Notes: generated by a model not told the origin, from the letters alone. 13,384 bases of DNA from Chamaesiphon sp. (GCA_026786125.1 JAJAYU010000056.1:1-13384); one strand, 5' to 3'. Positions 1 through 6,957 are shown, counted from the stretch's first letter. Program-made: numbers and translations.

Positions 1-1408
1 CATACACATGGGCAACTTGAAGCAAAATATCCTCACGCAGCACGTTGCCAATTAATTGCAACCCGATCGGCATACCTTTATCATCAAAACCACAAGGGAT
101 ACTAATTCCTGGTAATCCAGCCAGATTAACGGGAATCGTCATCAAGTCCGAAAGATACATGCTCAAAGGATCGGCTGTTTTTTCGCCAGCTTTGAACGCA
201 GTTGTCGGAGCAGTGGGGGTAATCAGAATATCTACTTGACTGAAAGCCGCTTCAAAGTCTTGCTTAATTAAGGTGCGTACTTTTTGTGCCTTGAGATAAT
301 ATGCGTCGTAATAGCCCGCCGAAAGTGCATAAGTACCGAGCATAATTCGGCGTTTGACTTCTGCGCCAAATCCGGCGGCTCTAGTTTTGGTGTACATCGA
401 CATTAAGTTATCTGCTTCAGCACGGAAGCCATATTTCACGCCATCATAGCGAGCTAAATTTGCCGATGCCTCAGAGGGAGCGATCACGTAATAGGTGGGT
501 AAACCGTAGCGGAAACGAGGACAGGAAATCTCTTGAATTTCAGCACCGAGGGCGCGGAAATGTTCGATCGATTGACGCACTGATTCCGCGACTTGTGGAT
601 CCAAACCTTCGCCAAAAGTTTCGGTAATAATCCCGATCTTTAGACCTTTTGGTAAGTCGGGAGTGAGTAACTGAGAGTACTTGGGAGTCTCGACTTTGAG
701 GCTGGTAGAGTCTTTGGGATCGTAACCAACGATCGCTTAGAGTAATATTGCCGCATCCTCAACTGTACGGGCAAATGGGCCGATTTGATCTAGTGATGAC
801 GCATAGGCAACTAGCCCAAATCTCGATACCAGTCCATAGGTCGGTTTTAGCCCCACCACGCCACAAAAAGAGGCAGGTTGACGAATGGAGCCACCAGTAT
901 CAGAACCAAGGGATACAACGCATTCTGACCCTGCTACAGCCGCCGCCGAACCACCGGAAGATCCGCCTGGTACTCGCTCTAGATCCCAAGGATTGGCAGT
1001 GACTTGATAAGCCGAATTTTCGGTGGAGCTGCCCATCGCAAACTCGTCGAGGTTAGTTTTCCCCAGGGATACCGCACCGATGTCTTTGAGTTTCTGGGTG
1101 ACGGTAGACTCATAGGGCGGTACAAATCCTTCAAGTATTTTGGAACCACAGGTAGTCGCAATCCCTTGGGTACACATATTATCTTTGAGAGCGATCGGAA
1201 TTCCAGCCAGGAGTCCAATTTCTTCCCCTGCGGCAATCTTGGCATCTACCAATCGGGCTTGTGCGAGGGCTTGCGTCGGAGTGGTGCAGAGGAAACTACG
1301 GAGTTTGGGTTCTAGTTGCTCTACTCGATTGATCGCCTCTGTGGCGATTTCTACTGCCGATCTTTGTTTCGTAACAAGCTGATTGTGTAAGTCGCGGATG
1401 GATGCCAT
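1..1408 (-). pseudogene. gatA: Glu-tRNA(Gln)/Asp-tRNA(Asn) amidotransferase subunit A, interrupted by an in-frame TAA
   Basis: GatA is the amidase subunit of GatCAB, which releases ammonia from glutamine and helps convert Glu-tRNA(Gln) to Gln-tRNA(Gln) in the cytoplasm. The start is ATG at 1406-1408. The amidase-signature motifs are all present: LKDN with Lys75, PGGSSGGS with Ser150, and GSDTGGS with Ser174, which matches the Lys/cis-Ser/Ser triad of the family. At codon 224 (737-739) the frame reads TAA, followed at once by [13 protein letters not shown]. GatA proteins normally read LLQAIAGYDP here, so one C-to-T change (CAA to TAA) explains it. I translated on to the window edge: 245 more codons are open and family-like, including [16 protein letters not shown] sequence (written [14 protein letters not shown]), [15 protein letters not shown] and [13 protein letters not shown], ending at LLQVAHVY. 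Only about 15 residues lie beyond the window. No ATG or GTG lies just after the TAA, so reinitiation looks unlikely. It may be a true lesion, a recoded codon or a sequencing error. Confidence 0.9.
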
Positions 1409-1414
1409 GTGAGT

Positions 1415-1449
1415 GGTGGATGGTGAATGGTGGATGGTGGATGGTGGAT
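1415..1449. repeat. Tandem heptamer repeat, GGTGGAT x5
   Basis: Five contiguous 7-base units with consensus GGTGGAT; the second is GGTGAAT. The array begins 6 bases upstream of the gatA ATG, so it lies in the gatA leader. The form fits the short tandemly repeated repetitive (STRR) heptamers known from cyanobacteria. The same unit recurs in inverted orientation at 1545-1572 and again around 5975-6166. Confidence 0.9.
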
Positions 1450-1544
1450 GGAGACTGTGTTTGAGGGTACTAATTAACCAAAAATATTTAGTTGCGCTTT
1501 GATCGAATTTTATAGCGATAACCGATCCAAATTCTGAAGCCCCT

Positions 1545-1572
1545 ATTCACTATTCACCATCCACTATCCACT
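1545..1572. repeat. Inverted heptamer array (ATCCACT/ATTCACC), partner of 1415-1449
   Basis: Four 7-base units, ATTCACT, ATTCACC, ATCCACT and ATCCACT, are the reverse complement of the GGTGGAT family. The array overlaps the 3' end of the metallophosphoesterase gene and supplies its last residues and its TAG stop (1564-1566). Together with 1415-1449 it brackets a spacer of about 95 bases in which I see nothing else. Confidence 0.85.
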
Positions 1573-2412
1573 AGATTTGAGATTAAATACTGAAATTTCA
1601 GGACGACAGTTAAAGCGGGCATAGAGTATGACCATCCCAATCCCTCGATTAGTGTACTGAATCATCTCGCCAACTTGATATTGTCCGAGTGGATATTTTT
1701 CAGCTAGAGTCGGCACATATCCACCAGAAAAGGGGATGCGAACCTGTCCGCCGTGGGAGTGTCCAGACAATTGTAGCCCAAATCGTCCAGTGGCCGCAGT
1801 TTGATCGGCAAAATCTGGTTCGTGAGCGAGCATGATTGCGGCTCCGGTGCTAGGTAATTGGGCGAGGACTAGATCGAGTCGATCTTGTTTAAAAAAAACG
1901 TCCCCAACACCAGCGATATGTAGTGTTGCTCGATCTCGTTTGAGCGTATAAATGCTATTTTCTAGTAACGTAATTCCCGCTTTTCTGATTGCGGCTCGAA
2001 CAGGTACGGGATCGTTCTGTACGTCATGATTACCCAGGATCGAAATAGTTTGATCGCGGGGCTGTAACTTAGCTAAAGTATCTAGTAATTCTAGATGCTG
2101 TTTAGGAATTCGAGTGATATGATCGCCTGTGATTACTACCAGATCTGGATGTTCGGCGTTGACAGTCGCGACAACTTTTTCTAGTTGCGATCGATCGGTT
2201 CCATCACCAGCATGAAGATCGCTAATTTGAACGATCCGATAACCGTCAAATGCTCGATCGAGTTTTGGTAGTGTAATATCGATGTGCTTGACTTCAACCC
2301 AGATCGGTTCGATTTTATGAGCGTAAATACTGAGTAAGAATATTAGGGCGCAACCCGCCACAAAGACTTGAATCACTTTGACTAAGATAAATCTAAATTT
2401 TGGTAAGTACAC
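1564..2412 (-). CDS. Membrane-anchored calcineurin-like metallophosphoesterase (YkuE-like)
   Basis: This is a 282-residue two-metal phosphoesterase. A single hydrophobic segment at about residues 9-30 anchors it, so the catalytic domain probably faces outward or sits at the membrane. The canonical metal ligands appear in order: SDLHAGD (Asp65, His67), TGDHI (Asp97), GNHD (Asn128, His129), AHEPD (His197) and GHSHGGQ (His218, His220). The GHSHGGQVRIP ending is typical of the YkuE/LpxG-like group, whose members include UDP-2,3-diacylglucosamine hydrolases; the substrate here cannot be told. The start is GTG at 2410-2412; an in-frame TAA at 2431-2433 blocks a longer start. A second GTG at codon 12 is possible. 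The gene is bounded by repeats at both ends: the heptamer array at 2413 touches the start codon and the TAG stop lies inside another array. It lies downstream of the kinase-like gene on the same strand, about 110 bases away. Confidence 0.85.
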   Translation of the reverse strand: MYLPKFRFILVKVIQVFVAGCALIFLLSIYAHKIEPIWVEVKHIDITLPKLDRAFDGYRIVQISDLHAGDGTDRSQLEKVVATVNAEHPDLVVITGDHITRIPKQHLELLDTLAKLQPRDQTISILGNHDVQNDPVPVRAAIRKAGITLLENSIYTLKRDRATLHIAGVGDVFFKQDRLDLVLAQLPSTGAAIMLAHEPDFADQTAATGRFGLQLSGHSHGGQVRIPFSGGYVPTLAEKYPLGQYQVGEMIQYTNRGIGMVILYARFNCRPEISVFNLKSSG

Positions 2413-2447
2413 GGGGATAGGGAATATGGGTTAGGGGATAGGGGGTA
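2413..2447. repeat. Tandem heptamer repeat, GGGGATA family x5
   Basis: The units are GGGGATA, GGGAATA, TGGGTTA, GGGGATA and GGGGGTA, in an exact period of 7. The array directly abuts the GTG start codon (2410-2412) of the metallophosphoesterase, so the untranslated leader of that gene is made of repeat. Its reverse complement lies at 2495-2529. Confidence 0.88.
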
Positions 2448-2453
2448 GAGTTT

Positions 2454-2469
2454 AGAACGCTTGCGTTCT
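2454..2469. repeat. Perfect palindrome AGAACGC-TT-GCGTTCT
   Basis: Two 7-base arms are separated by 2 bases, midway between the two inverted GGGGATA-type arrays. On the minus strand it could fold as a hairpin between the kinase-like gene and the metallophosphoesterase gene. There is no clear U-run, so I do not call it a terminator. Confidence 0.8.
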
Positions 2470-2494
2470 CTCATTTGTTTCCAACTACTATCTT

Positions 2495-2529
2495 CATTCC
2501 CTAATCGCTATTCCCTATTCCCTATCCCC
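2495..2529. repeat. Inverted heptamer array (TATTCCC/TATCCCC)
   Basis: The units are CATTCCC, TAATCGC, TATTCCC, TATTCCC and TATCCCC, the reverse complement of the family at 2413-2447. The array runs into the 3' end of the kinase-like gene and contains its TAG stop at 2522-2524. Confidence 0.85.
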
Positions 2530-3259
2530 TAATTGGTAACAGTACCCGAAACTTGGAGCCAGCCCCAACTTGACTGACAACTGAGATCGAGCCACCGCAA
2601 TGAGTCAGAATATTTTGAACGATCGTTAAGCCCAAGCCTGCACCACGATCGTTTGGTAAACTCCGAACGCGATAAAACCTATTAAAAATTTTGGGAAGTT
2701 CTGATGGTGGAATCCCAATTCCGGTATCTCTAAATTCTAACTGAACATAATTATCCCGCACGGAAGCTTGCACAAAAACATGCCCACCGTCAGGTGTATA
2801 TTTAATGCCGTTGTGTAATAGATCGATCGCAATTTGACGCAACCATGCCTCGACACAGATGATTTCTGGTAAATCGGCAGGGACAGTGTAACCCAATCTA
2901 ATTCCTTTTTCTGCTGCTAATGGTTGATAGATGCTAACTATGCCAGGAATAATTTGTGATAAATTAATTGGGACTATTTCCCCTGGACCTGGCAGTTGAT
3001 TGATCGCTAGGAGTCTAGTGACACCAGCAATTAACAAATTCTGTCGATCGCATTCACCCCGAATCAAGCCCAGATATCTTTGGCGTTGTACCTGTTTAAT
3101 CCCTGGCGATTCGAGCAACTTGAGAGCTGTTTGAATGTTAGTTAATGGGGTGCACAACTCCTGCATCAGATGCGCGATCGATTCATCTTTAAATTCACCT
3201 AAATTTCGTTCGGGAATAGACGTTTTTTCCATCAGAGCAGATGTGGGGATCGGGAGCAC
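2522..3259 (-). CDS. Short histidine-kinase-like ATPase lacking the phospho-accepting His
   Basis: This 245-residue protein resembles a two-component sensor kinase core with no sensor or membrane region. The dimerisation/H-box region is at about 28-85. Where kinases read SHELRTPL, this protein reads MQELCTPL, so Gln33 replaces the phosphorylated His and Cys36 replaces Arg. The HATPase_c domain (about 110-245) looks complete: N-box LLHNGIKYTP with Asn150 and Lys153, G1 box DTGIGIP (178-184), F-box IFNRFYR and G2 box RGAGLGLTIV (205-214). It should bind ATP but cannot autophosphorylate at the usual site. The longest start is GTG at 3257-3259, with AAAGG immediately before it (spacing too short) and a TAA just upstream. 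ATG at codon 10 (3230-3232) is a credible alternative. No response regulator is adjacent. It follows murE on the same strand. Partner and signal are unknown. Confidence 0.8.
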   Translation of the reverse strand: MLPIPTSALMEKTSIPERNLGEFKDESIAHLMQELCTPLTNIQTALKLLESPGIKQVQRQRYLGLIRGECDRQNLLIAGVTRLLAINQLPGPGEIVPINLSQIIPGIVSIYQPLAAEKGIRLGYTVPADLPEIICVEAWLRQIAIDLLHNGIKYTPDGGHVFVQASVRDNYVQLEFRDTGIGIPPSELPKIFNRFYRVRSLPNDRGAGLGLTIVQNILTHCGGSISVVSQVGAGSKFRVLLPIRG

Positions 3260-3276
3260 CTTTTAAAGACACACTG

Positions 3277-3311
3277 GGGGATTGAGCGAAACTTTTTAAC
3301 TCCCAATCCCC
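3277..3311. repeat. Inverted repeat GGGGATTG/CAATCCCC between murE and the kinase-like gene
   Basis: Arms of 8 bases (3277-3284 and 3304-3311) flank a 19-base loop, immediately downstream of murE on its strand. The right arm lies in heptamers CCCAATC-CCCAAAG. It might weakly terminate murE transcription, but no U-tract follows, so a repeat origin is at least as likely. Confidence 0.6.
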
Positions 3312-3328
3312 AAAGCCTAAAGCCTAAA
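3302..3328. repeat. Heptamer repeats CCCAATC/CCCAAAG and GCCTAAA x2
   Basis: Two heptamers of CCCAATC type (3302-3315) run into two copies of GCCTAAA (3315-3321, 3322-3328). The second GCCTAAA contains the TAG stop codon of murE (3324-3326). The reverse complement, TTTAGGC, forms the array at 9791-9818, and a single GCCTAAA sits beside the end of the DUF3285-like gene near 11958. Confidence 0.75.
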
Positions 3329-4820
3329 ACCTTTTACCTAGAGCAGTACGAGCTTGTTCGCGATCGTCAAAATGGATTTTTTCGGTACCGAGGATTTGGT
3401 AATCTTCGTGCCCTTTGCCTGCAATCAGGACACCATCACCAGCTTGAGCGATCAAAATGGCGTGGGCAATAGCTTCGGCTCGATCGGCAATCACTTCGAT
3501 ACCATCTGTGCGGTTGATACCTGCGACTACATCCTTGAGGATTTGAGCAGGATCTTCCGTGCGAGGATTGTCCGATGTCACTACGACTAAATCGGCAAGC
3601 TCGGCAGCAATTTTACCCATTTGTGGGCGTTTAGTCCGATCGCGATCGCCACCACAGCCAAATACACATATTACCTTACCATGAATGAATGGACGTGCCG
3701 CAGTAAGTAGACTTTCCAAACTATCGGGAGTGTGAGCATAATCGACGATCGTGGTGATATCCTGGGTTGGCGAAATTTGCACTCGCTCCATCCGCCCAGG
3801 TACACCAGGAAACTGCGCCATTGCCCCGACGATCGCTTTTAAACTCATCCCAAGATGGAGGCTCGTCCCCACCGCCGCTAGGAAGTTTTCGAGATTGTAA
3901 TCGCCAACTAGGGGCGAGCTGAAGGCAATTTCGCCCTGTGGTGTATGGAGTGTGCCTGTGACTCCAGTTTGGTGATATTCGACTGCGCTCGTCCACAAAT
4001 CTGCGGCTGAATCAGTTGTGCTGTAGCTCCAAACTCGCTCGGCGGGAATTTGGCTAATTAATCTTTTGCCATACTCGTCATCGAGATTGATGATCGCCCG
4101 TCCAGTCAGATAAGCAGGGCTAAATAGTAGTGCCTTGGCTTGGAAATAATTCTCCATATTGTGGTGATAATCCAAGTGATCCTGAGTGAGATTGGTAAAT
4201 ACTCCCACTTCAAACGGACAGCCCATTGCCCGCCCCTGATCTAATGCGTGGGAACTAACTTCCATTAATGCTACCTGACTACCAGCAGCTAAGGCTAGGG
4301 CTAATTGTTGCTGAAGATCGACTGCGAAAGGTGTGGTGTGAGTCGCCGTTTTCTGATAGCCTTTCCAACGGGTGTAGAGCGTACCCAGCAAAGCTGTAGA
4401 GATGTCTGCTTGGGCGAGTAAGTATTCAATAATATGAGTGGTAGTAGTTTTACCATTGGTACCAGTTACACCCACCATCTTGAGCGTATGGGCGGGTTGA
4501 TCGTAAAAAGTACCTGCCAAAGCTGCACAAGCGGCGATCATATCTTCAGCAATCACCACGCAATCAGATGAAGTAGGCGGATGTACGGCGGCTGCGGCTG
4601 GTGAAATCACTGCTCCAATTGCGCCTGCACCTTTGGCGGAGCCAATCGATCCTTGCCAAAATTCACCCCCATCGACTCTTGTTCCAGGCATCCCAATAAA
4701 TAAATCTCCCGCCTTACAGGTATGGGAATTAGTTTTTAAGCCTGTTACCTCTAGATCTAAATTTGGATGCTCGCTGGAGTAAGTTATTTGGCTCCGAGTC
4801 AGCAGTTCGCGTAGTTTCAT
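3324..4820 (-). CDS. murE: UDP-N-acetylmuramoyl-tripeptide synthetase, diaminopimelate type
   Basis: MurE adds the third stem residue to UDP-MurNAc-L-Ala-D-Glu in the cytoplasmic phase of peptidoglycan synthesis. At 498 residues it is full length for the family. The order is: N-terminal Mur domain (about 20-105), ATP-binding GVTGTNGKTTTT (117-128), central domain with EVSSHALDQGR (187-197) and TQDHLDYH, Lys229 in YFQAKALLF as the likely carbamylated lysine, and C-terminal ligase domain with YAHTPDSLESLL, GCGGDRDRTKRP (388-399) and GKGHEDYQ. DNPRTEDP at 417-424 is the signature of meso-diaminopimelate-adding MurE rather than the lysine-adding form, which agrees with cyanobacterial cell walls. 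The start is ATG at 4818-4820. The TAG stop lies in a GCCTAAA heptamer. The roughly 100-base leader upstream (4821-4922) has no feature I can name. Confidence 0.97.
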   Translation of the reverse strand: MKLRELLTRSQITYSSEHPNLDLEVTGLKTNSHTCKAGDLFIGMPGTRVDGGEFWQGSIGSAKGAGAIGAVISPAAAAVHPPTSSDCVVIAEDMIAACAALAGTFYDQPAHTLKMVGVTGTNGKTTTTHIIEYLLAQADISTALLGTLYTRWKGYQKTATHTTPFAVDLQQQLALALAAGSQVALMEVSSHALDQGRAMGCPFEVGVFTNLTQDHLDYHHNMENYFQAKALLFSPAYLTGRAIINLDDEYGKRLISQIPAERVWSYSTTDSAADLWTSAVEYHQTGVTGTLHTPQGEIAFSSPLVGDYNLENFLAAVGTSLHLGMSLKAIVGAMAQFPGVPGRMERVQISPTQDITTIVDYAHTPDSLESLLTAARPFIHGKVICVFGCGGDRDRTKRPQMGKIAAELADLVVVTSDNPRTEDPAQILKDVVAGINRTDGIEVIADRAEAIAHAILIAQAGDGVLIAGKGHEDYQILGTEKIHFDDREQARTALGKRF

Positions 4821-4922
4821 AGCAGAATGTGGGTGTAAAGATGCAACGAGCTGGTTGATAATGGTAACTACAACTAGCTAGCGACTTAATTTAACACCTG
4901 CTCATCTTAACTTGAGGCGTAG

Positions 4923-5336
4923 TTAGTCGATTGCAACTCCCGACGGATGAATTGCCCAACTCCGATCGATCGCTTGCCAGTGGTAGTATCCCAATGGTTG
5001 TAATTTACTCGTAAATCGATCGATTGGAAACCCCCCGCGACTCTGACGATGGGCAATCTGCTCCAAAAACATCCGCCGAAAGGCATATTTGATCACCGAA
5101 TCACCGCACTCTAGCATTTGTTCGGTAACTCTGCTGATCTTGCTGATTTCCACATCAACACCATCGCAGATTGTATCGATCGCAAAGTCAGCAAACTCAG
5201 CAATATCTAAAGCCACAGGGCGTTCTAATAGTGAATTCCAAGACTCCAGATGCAGATCCCACTGAGTCCGAAACGCTGGAAATTCTTGCAGAATAATCTC
5301 CACAAAATTGGTACGATCGATCTGAATATAATTCAT
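4923..5336 (-). CDS. Protein of unknown function, acidic N-terminal half, divergent from the next gene
   Basis: I do not recognise this protein firmly. With ATG at 5334-5336 it has 137 residues; the longer GTG start at 5373-5375 would run across the start of the divergent gene and is less likely. It is probably soluble and mostly helical, with no signal peptide or membrane segment. The pattern LQEFPAFRTQWDLHLESW, then DIAEFADFAID, then VTEQMLECGDSVIKYAF and RMFLEQIA recalls small helical DUF families of the 'EFP..W..HL / GD..V / FLE' type (DUF7674-like, from memory only). Such proteins are often stand-alone or found near toxin/immunity loci, but nothing here proves that role. The C-terminus is aromatic (GYYHWQAIDRSWAIHPSG). 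Its start codon is 8 bases from that of the plus-strand gene, so the two promoters must overlap each other's coding DNA or transcripts must be nearly leaderless. Confidence 0.7.
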   Translation of the reverse strand: MNYIQIDRTNFVEIILQEFPAFRTQWDLHLESWNSLLERPVALDIAEFADFAIDTICDGVDVEISKISRVTEQMLECGDSVIKYAFRRMFLEQIAHRQSRGGFPIDRFTSKLQPLGYYHWQAIDRSWAIHPSGVAID

Positions 5337-5344
5337 GTACTCTG

Positions 5345-5971
5345 ATGAATAATCACTTGAATGAGGCGATCTCACTACTTCAGTCAGCTACTCAAAATCT
5401 GATCGATTTAGCAGCAATTCCGGTGGAAAAACAACCGTTGAGAGAAACTGTTACTAATACTGTAAACCAAATTCATCGTGCAGTCGCCGAACTTTTAGCT
5501 GCTTCTAATCCGCCATCACTGGATAAAATTCCGCCAGATCTATTAATTAAAGCCGAGCGACTGAAAATTCCCCTCGATGACATCGAAGTGCGGGTGGCAA
5601 TTACTACCCATCATCTCAGTCAATTTGTCGGTATTCTCAATGAAATTGAAAATAGATTTGCAGAAATCCGCCGCGTGCGGGAATACTTATTAGTAAGGCT
5701 CCCAGATATCCCGATCGAACAGCTTGGCTCTAGGCTCCCAGTCTATACGGCATCTGACTTTGAATGGACAGAACCGAGGCTTTCTCCCTCAGAGCTAGCC
5801 ACGATCAGATCGAAATATCAGATCGATCGATTATTACAGCAACCGCCCCGTCACTCTGCTGACTTATTCAAACAAATTGCATCAGCAGATCTCGCCTGGG
5901 AACAAGCCAGATCTGCTACCCAGTCAGAGCAACTAAATGATACTGAAGATCTCAGTGATTTACCGTTTTGA
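5345..5971 (+). CDS. Helical protein of unknown function
   Basis: This is a 208-residue protein I cannot assign. It has no signal peptide and no membrane segment. Residues 1-55 and about 60-125 are heptad-like and helix-rich (for example AERLKIPLDDIEVRVAI and IENRFAEIRRVREYLLV), which suggests a helical bundle or coiled coil. A proline-containing linker then leads to a C-terminal region with conserved-looking blocks (YTASDFEWTEPRLSP, TIRSKYQIDRLLQQ) and an acidic tail (NDTEDLSDLPF). The start is ATG at 5345-5347. The codon use and CGATCG content match the neighbours, so it looks native and not newly acquired. It diverges from the unknown gene at 4923-5336 across 8 bases, so the two may be co-regulated. 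A repeat-filled spacer starts right after its TGA stop. Confidence 0.7.
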   Translation: MNNHLNEAISLLQSATQNLIDLAAIPVEKQPLRETVTNTVNQIHRAVAELLAASNPPSLDKIPPDLLIKAERLKIPLDDIEVRVAITTHHLSQFVGILNEIENRFAEIRRVREYLLVRLPDIPIEQLGSRLPVYTASDFEWTEPRLSPSELATIRSKYQIDRLLQQPPRHSADLFKQIASADLAWEQARSATQSEQLNDTEDLSDLPF

Positions 5972-5974
5972 ATT

Positions 5975-6002
5975 GGTGAATGGTGGATGGTGACTAGTGG
6001 AT
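5975..6002. repeat. Heptamer array GGTGAAT/GGTGGAT x4
   Basis: The units GGTGAAT, GGTGGAT, GGTGACT and AGTGGAT start 4 bases after the TGA stop of the upstream gene. This is the same family and orientation as 1415-1449. The inverted copies follow at 6085-6105 and 6153-6166, so the spacer 5972-6181 is bracketed by inverted arrays. Confidence 0.85.
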
Positions 6003-6006
6003 AGAT

Positions 6007-6017
6007 AGCCGAAGGCT
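6007..6017. repeat. Small hairpin AGCC-GAA-GGCT
   Basis: A 4-base stem with a GAA loop lies just after the GGTGGAT array. GAA is also the loop of the larger palindrome at 6111-6149. It is too small to be called a terminator. Confidence 0.5.
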
Positions 6018-6084
6018 GGGCAGTTCCCACCATCTAGTGTCTACGAAATATCTATTCAATCAATATTCGCATCTGACCAACTTC

Positions 6085-6105
6085 TTTCACCATCCACCAT
6101 CCACT
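6085..6105. repeat. Inverted heptamer array TTTCACC-ATCCACC-ATCCACT
   Basis: Three heptamers are the reverse complement of the GGTGGAT family. They lie directly left of the large palindrome at 6111-6149; two more units lie directly right of it. Confidence 0.85.
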
Positions 6106-6110
6106 GTCTT

Positions 6111-6149
6111 GATTCGCTAAACCCTCGGGGAACCCGAGGAGCGCGAATC
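6111..6149. repeat. Two-tier palindrome upstream of the pentapeptide gene
   Basis: The outer arms are GATTCGC (6111-6117) and GCGAATC (6143-6149). The inner arms are CCTCGGG (6123-6129) and CCCGAGG (6133-6139), around a GAA loop at 6130-6132. Short unpaired joints of 5 and 3 bases separate the tiers. The structure would fold strongly in DNA or RNA. It is enclosed by ATCCACC heptamers on both sides, so it looks like a small repeat inserted into a heptamer array. It ends 32 bases before the ATG of the next gene, so it could also act as a terminator or leader structure, but there is no U-run after it. Confidence 0.85.
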
Positions 6150-6152
6150 GCC

Positions 6153-6166
6153 ATCCACCATCCACT
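6153..6166. repeat. Heptamer pair ATCCACC-ATCCACT
   Basis: Two heptamers follow the palindrome, in the same orientation as 6085-6105. Together they make the palindrome look inserted within one array. The ATG of the pentapeptide gene follows 15 bases later. Confidence 0.8.
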
Positions 6167-6181
6167 AAACTAAATACCCCG

Positions 6182-6952
6182 ATGAAACTCAAAACTATTG
6201 CAACGACATTTTTCCTAATTACCAGTTTTACAGCTACCGCTCAAGCTGAAAACAATAATGACTTGCGACAATTATTATCAACCAAAGACTGTATCGCCTG
6301 TGACTTGAGAGGTGCAGGGTTAGTACTAAATGATTTAACAGGTGCTAATCTAGAGCGAGCAAATCTGGTTGGTGCCAATTTGAGTCAGACAAATCTGACG
6401 GGTGCAAATCTACGCGGTGCCAATCTCACGGGTGCCTCGCTCAATGGTGCAAACTTGACTGGTGCAGATTTACGCGGTGCCAATCTCACTGGTACGGATT
6501 TACGATCGAGCTATCTCACCAATGCCAATCTGCAAGGATTAGATATTCGCAATGCCTATCTCCAAGGTGCTGTCGGTATCCCCAATACAGTTGGTACTGC
6601 TGAAGATTTTTATAAGTGGGGCTATGCTGAATGGCAGAAAAATGATTTCGCCAGTGCGATCAATAATTACGATCGAGCAATTGCCCTCAAGCCCTTATTT
6701 CCAGGTGCATATCTCGCCAGAGCGATGGCCAAATTTCGCGCTCAAGACGATCGGGGTGCGGTGAAAGATGCTATGTTAGCTGAACGATTATTCTTCTCTC
6801 AATCCGATCGAGAAGGGACTCAAGTAGCCCAAGCATTGCAAGCAAAAATCAAACTTGCGAATCAACCAACTAACCTCAATACTAATGTTGGAAATGGTAA
6901 TATGGTCGATTTGCTCACTGGTTTGAGTTCGATGTTACTCAAGTTTTTCTAA
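6182..6952 (+). CDS. Secreted pentapeptide-repeat protein with C-terminal TPR
   Basis: This 256-residue protein begins with a clear signal peptide (residues 1-22, ending TATAQA before ENNN), so it is probably periplasmic or thylakoid-lumenal. Residues 30-40 read LLSTKDCIACD, with Cys37 and Cys40, a paired-cysteine lead-in common to cyanobacterial pentapeptide proteins. Residues 41-130 hold about 18 pentapeptide repeats of A(N/D)LxG type (GANLTGADLRGANL), which form a right-handed quadrilateral beta-helix. Residues 140-205 form a TPR-like region (YKWGYAEWQKNDFASAINNYDRAIALKP). This implies protein binding, not catalysis. The ATG at 6182-6184 gives a complete signal peptide. The DUF58 gene starts 5 bases after its TAA stop, so the two are very likely cotranscribed. 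The client or partner is unknown. Confidence 0.85.
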   Translation: MKLKTIATTFFLITSFTATAQAENNNDLRQLLSTKDCIACDLRGAGLVLNDLTGANLERANLVGANLSQTNLTGANLRGANLTGASLNGANLTGADLRGANLTGTDLRSSYLTNANLQGLDIRNAYLQGAVGIPNTVGTAEDFYKWGYAEWQKNDFASAINNYDRAIALKPLFPGAYLARAMAKFRAQDDRGAVKDAMLAERLFFSQSDREGTQVAQALQAKIKLANQPTNLNTNVGNGNMVDLLTGLSSMLLKFF

Positions 6953-6957
6953 ATCAT

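Noticed and set aside
737..739. TAA read as a sense codon genome-wide
   Set aside because: Other genes here, such as those ending at 6952 and 8310 and priA, stop at TAA where their families normally end, so a changed genetic code is not supported.
1004..1315. Plus-strand open frame opposite gatA, and similar frames opposite murE, priA and the unknown genes
   Set aside because: They lie wholly opposite convincing genes, have no recognisable motifs, and are explained as antisense shadows.
1415..1449. CRISPR array or transposon terminal repeats
   Set aside because: The units are 7 bases long, contiguous and without spacers; no cas genes or transposase are present.
4821..4922. Promoter or regulator site for murE
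   Set aside because: No box pair or inverted repeat is convincing; CTAGCTAG near 4875 is a short palindrome without context.
6182..6952. Quinolone-resistance (MfpA/Qnr-like) pentapeptide protein
   Set aside because: It has a signal peptide and a TPR domain, so it is exported and not a cytoplasmic gyrase mimic.
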